In this document: one piece after another, positions 7,501 through 12,649 of the stretch
Layout of the letters: each line of letters starts with the position of its first letter
Position numbering within the stretch: the first letter of the stretch is position 1
Assembly: GCA_049652745.1 (NCBI GenBank)
Contig: JBASEY010000031.1
Location: forward strand, 1 to 21,454
Direction: 5' to 3'
DNA from: JBASEY01 sp049652745
GTDB taxonomy: Bacteria; CSSED10-310
Length of the DNA: 21,454 nt
Position numbers and translations under genes: made by a program
Notes under the pieces: model-generated
Databases searched by the model: none
What the model was told of the DNA's origin: nothing
The model's input: only the letters and a program-made list of their open reading frames with translations

Positions 7501-7633
7501 TCCCTCCACTCTCCGCCACAAGATTAAGCATATCGGCAAGGGCATGGTAAAAGCTCTCCTCTCTAGCATCACCTTGCTTGGCAACAGCGTACAACTCTTT
7601 GAGATAACCTGTGAAAAGCGCCTTGTTGCTCAT
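4505..7633 (-). CDS. Single-chain restriction nuclease / N6-adenine methyltransferase with type ISP-like specificity region
   Basis: This 1042-residue protein joins three parts. The N-terminus has a PD-(D/E)xK-like nuclease pattern (P62-D63 in NPDLRLW, then E78-A-K80 in VIGYVEAKK). The middle is an amino-methyltransferase core: YYTPEAVVGYIV (329-340), SAM motif DPAAGTMTF (366-374) and catalytic N487-P-P-Y490. The C-terminal third has the target-recognition features of type ISP enzymes, including CLYRPFDTRSLYYHP followed by GRPEVMRHML. In this class one polypeptide recognises, methylates and cuts DNA. Classical type ISP enzymes (about 1500-1600 residues) carry a superfamily 2 helicase between nuclease and methylase; none is visible here, so the enzyme resembles a helicase-less, type IIG-like relative. 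ATG 7633 is preceded by AAAGGA and overlaps the upstream 64-residue ORF by 4 nt. It appears intact. Confidence 0.88.
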   Translation of the reverse strand: MSNKALFTGYLKELYAVAKQGDAREESFYHALADMLNLVAESGGKKQVRVTVLPTPTDAGNPDLRLWNGRDRVIGYVEAKKPTEERLDIIEDSEQLKRYRNTFPNLILTNFFEFRLYRNGDLLQSACIARPFVMTSLRIAPPVENPDELKDLLDRFLDFSLPKTFTAATLAVELAKRTRFLRDVVGQQLASEKDTPGVLTGFYKAFQTYLIGTLTPEDFADLFAQTITYGLFAARIRAGDDFNRRTAFDCIPHTIGVLRDLFRFLSLGDLPEQLAWCVDDVAEVLAVADASGILDRYYHEGKGSDPIVHFYETFLAQYDPAERERRGVYYTPEAVVGYIVRSLHGILKSDFGKRDGLASKGVTLLDPAAGTMTFIAHAAKLAVSEFETKYGKGGRADFIRQHILKNFYAFELMMAPYAVGHLKMSFLLEELGHKLTDDERVSFFLTNTLDMEELKESLFPFLSALAEESRLAGVVKKQTPVLVILGNPPYSGISTNMGKWIIGLIEDYKYVDGKHFGERKHWLQDDYVKFMRFAQWKIEQVGCGLVGIITNHGYLDNPTFRGMRQSLMKTFDDIYILNLHGNSLKKETCPDGSPDKNVFDIRQGVAIAFFIKRGENTESDALVRHAERFGTREDKYDWLDLHDQSGTNWQKLKPKSPFYFFVPRNMHDMEQYQAFVPIGDMFNVNVTGIVTARDKFVIDFDKNMLLRRIDQFRDSSLGDEFIKHAYKLKDTRGWKLSARRKDMAKLEDWRDNVVPCLYRPFDTRSLYYHPLMVDWGRPEVMRHMLAGENLALITARSNKSPKMDHFFCSDKIVETKCGESTVQSYTFPLYLYPTANRDDIFARHESFERTPNLNPTICSALKTAYGQAPTPEAIFHYIYAVLYAPTYRTKYAEFLKSDFPRIPFTTDYALFNKLAAIGEKLVALHLLKSPDLNTPACRFEGEGDSRIEKGRTTGLRYNTEEERVYINAEKYFAPVPAEVWNYQIGGYQVCEKWLKDRREQRLGLDDILTYCRIVTALGQTIALQKEIDALYPSIEEKLLTIT

Positions 7634-7824
7634 TGTTGAATCCTTTCTTTTTTACGGTTTACCTGGGTGGCATTCAAACCTGTTTTAATCGGCACCAATA
7701 TCCGGTCCTGAATGTTTATATCCTCTTCCGCCTGCCTGATGCATAAGTGCGTTTCGGTTTTGAGCCGGATAAGGGTTAGCCTGGCCTGCTGCCGTGAGTT
7801 ATGCAGCCCACACTCAATTGTCAT
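7630..7824 (-). CDS. Small unknown protein, coupled to the nuclease-methylase gene
   Basis: This 64-residue frame begins with ATG at 7824, with AGGAG 6 nt upstream. It stops in an ATGA overlap with the start of the large restriction-methylation gene. A good minus-strand promoter lies about 30 nt upstream of the start. These signals argue that it is translated, at least as a coupling leader. The sequence is basic and helical (RQQARLTLIRLKTETHLCIRQAEEDI), with no helix-turn-helix, metal site or membrane segment that I can see, and I recognise no family. It could be a regulator, a small partner, or a remnant of a longer gene kept for translational coupling. Confidence 0.55.
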   Translation of the reverse strand: MTIECGLHNSRQQARLTLIRLKTETHLCIRQAEEDINIQDRILVPIKTGLNATQVNRKKERIQQ

Positions 7825-7854
7825 GACATTCTCCTAAAATGTATCACGGAGAGA

Positions 7855-7883
7855 ATAGTAGCCACGATGCCTCTGGGCGTCAA
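7855..7883 (-). promoter_or_regulatory. sigma70-type promoter of the restriction-methylation operon
   Basis: Read on the minus strand: -35 TTGACG (7878-7883), a 17-nt spacer and -10 TACTAT (7855-7860). The predicted start of transcription near 7848 leaves a leader of about 24 nt containing the AGGAG of the 64-residue ORF. Confidence 0.65.
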
Positions 7884-7935
7884 GCGTGTCACCGATTGTC
7901 CCAATAAAGGAGACGATGGATAGGGGGGAAGTTTC

Positions 7936-8109
7936 AATTTCCATTATCCAATGTCCAATAACCAATCAACTAGTGTTGGAATTCAGAATCTATTGCCCGC
8001 TAGTTTTGGATAGAAAACTAACAGACCACAATGAACTGAAAATCCCAACTAGGAGCCAGAAACCGGGAATCGCATTTCGTTGGCGCGGAATACTACTCAC
8101 AGAGCGCTC
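7936..8109. repeat. Mosaic interspersed repeat, third copy
   Basis: Repeats the order seen at 1384-1615: CCAATA-type unit (7936-7978), a hairpin TAGTTTT-GGATAG-AAAACTA (about 8002-8021) in which the stem is kept although the loop and flanking bases differ, AACTGAAAATCC, GCCAGAAACCGGGAA, and a degenerate GCATTCCGC-type hairpin (8072-8093). It runs straight into the duplicated hicB-type promoter. The open frame 7886-8122 lies in this repeat and is not counted as a gene. Confidence 0.75.
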
Positions 8110-8138
8110 TTTACAGTTTTAGCTGACAAGGGTATAAT
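8110..8138 (+). promoter_or_regulatory. Duplicated hicB promoter
   Basis: TTTACA (8110-8115), a 17-nt spacer and TATAAT (8133-8138): a 5/6 and a 6/6 box. The spacer GTTTTAGCTGACAAGGG is nearly the same as at 841-857. It stands ahead of a dead hicB copy, so any transcript would run into the hairpins and the GIY-YIG gene downstream. Confidence 0.7.
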
Positions 8139-8170
8139 TTCAATTATCAGAGTTGGCTGGTGGCAAACAC

Positions 8171-8283
8171 ATGAAGCGTATAAAAGTTATTGTAGAGAAG
8201 CTTCCTGATATATATCGCATGCTCTCTTGGTTTAAAGGGAGTTGTTATTGGTCAGGGAGATACATATAAAGCTGCTTTATTGG
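8171..8283 (+). pseudogene. Truncated, frameshifted hicB copy
   Basis: From ATG 8171 the sequence follows hicB (896 onward) at roughly 80% identity by eye, including the stretch TTGGTTTAAAGGGAGTTGTT. A net 2-nt deletion in the part that encodes PDVYIAYPL shifts the frame, giving a TAA at 8267-8269. Similarity ends near 8283, and neither the rest of hicB nor any hicA follows. The copy keeps its promoter and upstream repeat, so it was duplicated as a promoter-plus-gene unit and then decayed. Confidence 0.85.
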
Positions 8284-8291
8284 AAAAACAC

Positions 8292-8344
8292 TGTCTTGAG
8301 AAGACACAGAAACTTAAAAAGGCCTCATGTAAGACATGCTGGCC
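8292..8344 (+). other. Two adjacent hairpins ahead of the GIY-YIG gene
   Basis: TGTCTT-GAG-AAGACA (8292-8306) is followed by a stronger stem with GGCC (8321-8324) pairing GGCC (8341-8344) and CATGT (8326-8330) pairing ACATG (8334-8338). No T-run follows either one, so they are not classic terminators. They sit between the duplicated promoter and the ribosome binding site of the next gene and could shape a leader RNA. Confidence 0.45.
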
Positions 8345-8372
8345 GGTAAAACCTGAGTAAAGGAGGATGTTT

Positions 8373-8786
8373 ATGATTGTTGTTGAGCACATTGAGAATC
8401 TGATAAAAGAATACATAGACCGATTTAAAAAGCCCCCTGCTGAAATACCAGACCCCTATAGCATCAAATTTGAGACGATTGACCCCACTTCTGATTGGCG
8501 TTCATGGTCAACAGGGGCAGGTATCTATATCATTCACAATATCAATGAAATTTTTTATGTTGGTAGAACCTTTTGTAGGAGCAGTGTCAGGTTCGGAGGT
8601 CGAATCGATTCTCATTTGAAAAAGATATCAATGAAGAGATGGCAACCAGTCTTGGAAAGTCGTGAGACAGTTGTCACTTTCTTCAATTTCAGCAAGGGTG
8701 ACGATACAGTGGACTATATGATTGCCGGGCTGGAGTTATTTCTTATTGATGAACTGAAACCAACCTTGAATTATAAAAGGGGTTAA
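8373..8786 (+). CDS. GIY-YIG nuclease-domain protein
   Basis: This 137-residue protein has a single GIY-YIG domain: G50-I51-Y52, then F61-Y62-V63-G64 with R65 directly after (the catalytic Arg position), R73/R77 and H81 in the next helix, E121 in AGLELFLIDELKP (the metal-binding Glu position) and N133 near the end. The family cuts DNA or RNA with one metal ion. An approximately 40-residue N-terminal helix precedes the domain. I choose ATG 8373 because AGGAGG is 6 nt upstream; the in-frame ATG 8367 touches that site. It is followed after 42 nt by the ATPase gene on the same strand, so the two probably form one operon. The fold is clear; the substrate is not. Confidence 0.85.
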   Translation: MIVVEHIENLIKEYIDRFKKPPAEIPDPYSIKFETIDPTSDWRSWSTGAGIYIIHNINEIFYVGRTFCRSSVRFGGRIDSHLKKISMKRWQPVLESRETVVTFFNFSKGDDTVDYMIAGLELFLIDELKPTLNYKRG

Positions 8787-8828
8787 GATAATAGCGAGTT
8801 GTGTTCATAAATTATATGGGAGCACCCG

Positions 8829-10502
8829 GTGACTACATCCGAGTTGCAGAAATTATTGAAAGAACTTCTAGCTCTGCCTGCTGAAACTGAATGGGTTGAG
8901 TTCAAAAAGGCTAAGAACTCCTACTCTTTTGATAAGCTGGGTGAGTACTTCTCAGCACTCAGCAATGAAGCGAACCTGAAATGCAGAGACTGCGGATGGC
9001 TCGTGTTCGGTGTTCAGAATAAACCGAGAGTAATTGTTGGTTCAAACTATAGACCTAACCGGCCAGATCTCGACAATTTAAAACTCGAAATCCGTCAGAA
9101 AACAAATGGGATTACTTTTATTGAGATTCACGAACTGAAGACTTCACAGGGTCGTGTTCTGTTGTTTCAGATACCAGCAGCATTGCAGGGAATCCCGACA
9201 TCCTGGGAAGGTCACTATTGGGGCAGAGATGGGGAATCCTTGGTGCCCTTGCAACTCAGCGAAATCGAAACAATCCGTTGCCAGGTTGAATCGGACTGGT
9301 CGGCAGAGGTCTGCCATGATGCAACTTTGAACGATCTTGATCCCGATGCAATCCGGTTCGCCAGAGAGCAATATCTGCGTAAAAATCCAAAGCTCACTGA
9401 TGAGATCAATCATTGGAACGACATGACATTTTTGAACAAAGCAAAAGTATGCAAAAGCGGTCTTATTACTAATGCAGCGATCCTGCTCTTGGGTAAAGAA
9501 GAGTCATCTCACTTTTTGTCCCCCTATGATCCCAGGATTAGTTGGATACTTCGGGGAGCAGATGGAATCGATAAAGACTATGAGCATTTCGGACCGCCAT
9601 TCATCACCAGTGTTGAGGCGGTTTTTAGCAAGATCAGGAATCTAAAATATCGCTACCTGAAAAATGATCAACTTTTCCCGATGGAGGTGACAAAGTACGA
9701 ACCATGGGTTATCAGAGAAGCGCTCCATAACTGCATCGCACATCAAGATTACCGATTAAAAAGCAGGATCAATGTTGTAGAAGATGATGACACTGTCCTT
9801 CTCATGAATCGAGGAAGCTTTATCCCTGGCACGGTTGAAAACGTCATCCGGATGGACGCGCCTCCAGATCACTACCGGAATCCGTTCCTGGCAACCGCAA
9901 TGGTCAATCTGAACATGATCGATACTATCGGAGGAGGGATTCGGAAGATGTTTTTGACACAACGGCAGCGGAGTTTTCCTCTGCCCGAGTATGATCTGTC
10001 CGAACCACAAAAAGTTACCGTGAGAATATTCGGAAAAGTCATAGATGAGCGGTATACCCAGCTCCTGCTTAGCCGATCCGATCTTGAGTTGATGGATGTG
10101 ATTGCTCTGGACAAGGTTCAGAAGGGGAAACCATTATCAAACACGGAATTTAAATCTCTGAAATCGCAAAAACTAATTGAGGGACGTCGCCCCAATCTCT
10201 ACGTTTCCTCAATGGTTGCATCAACTTTGGAGGAGAAAGCCAAATACATTAAACACAGAGCTTTGGACAATCAGTTTTACAAAGGTTTGGTATTGTCATA
10301 CCTCAAGAAATACAAAGCGGCAACGAAGAAGGATCTTGAAGAACTTCTGATGGAGAAGATGTCGGATGCGCTAAATCCGGTTCAAAAGAAAAAGAAGGTG
10401 GATAACTTGCTCTACGATATGGCGCATCGCGATCATTCGGTAATGGCTATCGGGCTTGGTAGAGCTGCAAAGTGGATGCTGAAAGATTCTCATTCAAATT
10501 AG
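8829..10502 (+). CDS. Schlafen/AlbA_2-type ATP-binding protein
   Basis: This 557-residue protein starts with an AlbA_2 (Schlafen core-like) domain: ETEWVEFKKAKN at 20-30, LGEYFSALSNEANL at 37-50, WLVFGVQN at 57-64. A GHKL-like ATPase segment of the kind annotated HATPase_c_4 follows: IREALHNCIAHQDY at 295-308 with N301, and NPFLATAMVNLNMIDTIGGGIRKMF at 361-385. A charged, winged-helix-like C-terminus follows. Proteins of this build are often named putative transcriptional regulators or RNA-binding proteins, and several occur in phage defence. The start is GTG 8829 behind GGGAG. It lies 42 nt after the GIY-YIG gene. No catalytic role can be assigned beyond nucleotide binding. Confidence 0.82.
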   Translation: MTTSELQKLLKELLALPAETEWVEFKKAKNSYSFDKLGEYFSALSNEANLKCRDCGWLVFGVQNKPRVIVGSNYRPNRPDLDNLKLEIRQKTNGITFIEIHELKTSQGRVLLFQIPAALQGIPTSWEGHYWGRDGESLVPLQLSEIETIRCQVESDWSAEVCHDATLNDLDPDAIRFAREQYLRKNPKLTDEINHWNDMTFLNKAKVCKSGLITNAAILLLGKEESSHFLSPYDPRISWILRGADGIDKDYEHFGPPFITSVEAVFSKIRNLKYRYLKNDQLFPMEVTKYEPWVIREALHNCIAHQDYRLKSRINVVEDDDTVLLMNRGSFIPGTVENVIRMDAPPDHYRNPFLATAMVNLNMIDTIGGGIRKMFLTQRQRSFPLPEYDLSEPQKVTVRIFGKVIDERYTQLLLSRSDLELMDVIALDKVQKGKPLSNTEFKSLKSQKLIEGRRPNLYVSSMVASTLEEKAKYIKHRALDNQFYKGLVLSYLKKYKAATKKDLEELLMEKMSDALNPVQKKKKVDNLLYDMAHRDHSVMAIGLGRAAKWMLKDSHSN

Positions 10503-10537
10503 GTGGATTTTAGGTGGTATTTTAGGAGGATCTTAGG
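10501..10537. repeat. Short tandem repeat after the ATPase gene
   Basis: Three slightly different units of 11-12 bases (AGGTGGATTTT, AGGTGGTATTTT, AGGAGGATCTT) plus AGG begin at the stop codon of the preceding gene. It is probably slippage-derived. The rest of the gap to 10727 shows no gene or clear terminator. Confidence 0.6.
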
Positions 10538-10727
10538 TCAAAGGAAACCACGATAGGATGAGAATATTCATTGAAATCAGTAGGTTATATGGCTTTGGCT
10601 CAAACTCATCTTCGCTGTACTAAATACAATGTATCAGTACGACAAGGGGTAACAGAAGGTGTTCGGAACCCTATATGTCAATAAAGCGCCTGTTCTCGTC
10701 GGCCAAAATTCATGGTAATGTGACAGA

Positions 10728-12221
10728 TCACTTTTTCTTTAAAATCACGCGGTTTAACATACGGGCAAGCGCGTAAAAAACCCGGTAGAGCGGATTGAAA
10801 ATTTTTCGGTGGAAAATTTTTACCATTGCCGGATGGCTCAACGCATCCAAAATCGGTTTCGGGATATTGTGCCGATACAACCCTAGAACGATGTTGGGAT
10901 AAATGGCCTGGCGTTTGTGGTATTCGCGTTTTTCGGCCATACCGCTATCGAAGCGGTTTTCAGCGACGGCTTTATGGTAGAGCGCGGTGCCGGGAAAAAT
11001 CACCAATGAAAAGAGCTGCAGCCGATAAGGGCGCGGAAATTGCCGCACCAATTGAAGCGTTTCGGTGATATCCGCCGGCGTTTCCCACGGGGAGTCGATG
11101 ATGAAATCGTAGGTCGGCGGCACCATACGGTCGGAATAGCGATGCAATAAATTGACGGCTTCAAGCACTTTTTTGTTTGAAATCGGCCGGTTATACAGCG
11201 CCTGGATACGCGGGCTCCCTGTTTGAACTCCCATCTGAAGCCCATACATTCCGGCATCCAACAGGGCGACCAGTTTCCGTTCAGTTATCGTCAACGGGCT
11301 CCCCAAACAGAAAAATGGTAACCCGATATGTTGCCGATAGGCGACTGCAAACTGTTCGATACTGCTGTCGGAGGCGACAAAAAACGAATCATCCGAAAAG
11401 CCGACTCCGGAAATAAACGGATATTTTTGTATTGCCGTTGAAATTTCGTCCAGCACATTTTGGTAAGAACGTCTTCGCAAGTGAGTTTGACCTTTGTACA
11501 GCTCTTGTAAGGCGTCATTGCAACAGTAGGCACAGCGGTGAGGGCAGCCGCGGGTGGCCATGGTCTGATAGGTGACGGTGCGTCGAATGCGCGAAATCGG
11601 TCCCAGGGCCAGATGTTTTTCCAGCAGTGCCAACGTCATCGGCACCAATCCGCCGGCCTCACGGTCCCAGACATAATGATTTTCCGGCCCGTAATCAGGA
11701 AACGGTAACGTGTCCAGATCCTGTTTCAAGGGTCGAGCGTCTGCACAGTGAACAGTGTCACCGGTTCGGCAGGCAATATTCGGGATACTGCATGGATCGG
11801 CCTGGGTTTCCAGCGCTGCGAGCAGGTCACAGAAAGCTTCTTCTCCTTCACCGATGACGACATAATCCGCGATTTTCAGACATTCAGCAGGCTGAACGGT
11901 GGGATGAATACCGCCCCAGACAATGACAGGTGAACCTTTTTGGCGGGCTATCCGCGTCAATTCAGCCGCTCGATGCACGTAGTTGGTCATCACGGTGATC
12001 CCGACCACATCGCATGCGGCAGCCAAATCTGCCAACAGCTCCGAAACCGTCGGTGGATAGGTATGGTCACCGTCATCCAACCGGGATTCCTCATCGGGCG
12101 TGTTCGGCACGAACGCCATCAAAACGTCATAGCCGGCATCCCGAGCGCACGCGGCAATTATCCTAAGGCCTATGGACGCAATATCTGAATATGGAGAAAT
12201 CAACAGTACTTTCATCTTCAT
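10728..12221 (-). CDS. Cobalamin-binding-domain radical SAM enzyme
   Basis: This 497-residue protein has the two-part build of B12-binding radical SAM proteins. Residues 1-140 form a Rossmann-like domain (KVLLISPYSDIASIGLR, VVGITVMTNYVHRAAELTR, VIVWGGIHPTVQP, ADYVVIGEGEEAF). The radical SAM core then carries the cluster motif C226-x3-C230-x2-C233 (in TRGCPHRCAYCC) and the downstream GVGFSDDSFF, LQMGVQTGSPRI and FIIDSPWET segments. It lacks the DxHxxG cobalamin-histidine motif, as do many members. Such enzymes methylate or rearrange unactivated carbons of lipids, bacteriochlorophylls or natural products; the substrate here is unknown. The C-terminus is basic and hydrophobic, perhaps membrane-associated. 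It is a single gene, with a weak ribosome binding site. Confidence 0.88.
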   Translation of the reverse strand: MKMKVLLISPYSDIASIGLRIIAACARDAGYDVLMAFVPNTPDEESRLDDGDHTYPPTVSELLADLAAACDVVGITVMTNYVHRAAELTRIARQKGSPVIVWGGIHPTVQPAECLKIADYVVIGEGEEAFCDLLAALETQADPCSIPNIACRTGDTVHCADARPLKQDLDTLPFPDYGPENHYVWDREAGGLVPMTLALLEKHLALGPISRIRRTVTYQTMATRGCPHRCAYCCNDALQELYKGQTHLRRRSYQNVLDEISTAIQKYPFISGVGFSDDSFFVASDSSIEQFAVAYRQHIGLPFFCLGSPLTITERKLVALLDAGMYGLQMGVQTGSPRIQALYNRPISNKKVLEAVNLLHRYSDRMVPPTYDFIIDSPWETPADITETLQLVRQFPRPYRLQLFSLVIFPGTALYHKAVAENRFDSGMAEKREYHKRQAIYPNIVLGLYRHNIPKPILDALSHPAMVKIFHRKIFNPLYRVFYALARMLNRVILKKK

Positions 12222-12649
12222 CGAAGCGGCATCGTATCAGAGACTCAGAGGCTGCTCAAGAGCTTGGCGACATAGTTGCATGGACAATCGAAATCGAAAG
12301 TTTTATTGTCCCTGGGATATAAATCCGCCGCTTTTTCAATGAGAAACATGAATTTATTCATTAAACTCAATAAAGAGAAAAAGTTCGGTGCCGCCGATCG
12401 CATGATGAAGTTCAACTCTTGTCTGGTTCAAGTGAATTTCGCTTCACATTTGATGACAATGGGGTCTGTTTTATCGATAGCCTGCTGAAATCCGAAGTTT
12501 GTTCAATTTGGGTGAATTGAGCCACATGTTCGGGTGCAGCCCGGTCGTTGTGGTGCGTCAAAAGCAATTGTTTCAAAAAACGTGACGATAGGTCGATGGT
12601 GATGTAAACTTATCGAGAGGGTCAAAAATCTGATCTAAGAGGTAAAAAG
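12222..12649. other. Gap with decayed coding remnants
   Basis: A 428-base gap between two divergently oriented genes. Short frames exist on both strands (for example 12276-12488 plus, and a 60-codon stretch on the minus strand across about 12420-12600), but none has a ribosome binding site or a family I recognise. It looks like the wreck of a lost gene. Promoters for the flanking genes should lie here, but I see no convincing -35/-10 pair. Confidence 0.35.

Noticed and set aside
7886..8122. Open frame of 78 codons on the plus strand
   Set aside because: It covers the minus-strand promoter and the third mosaic repeat copy; the parallel repeat at 1384-1615 is read in a different way, so the frame is not conserved.
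8367..8372. ATG 8367 as start of the GIY-YIG protein
   Set aside because: It directly abuts the AGGAGG ribosome binding site; ATG 8373 has proper 6-nt spacing.
12276..12488. 70-codon plus-strand frame
   Set aside because: No ribosome binding site and no recognisable family; treated only as part of a decayed gap.
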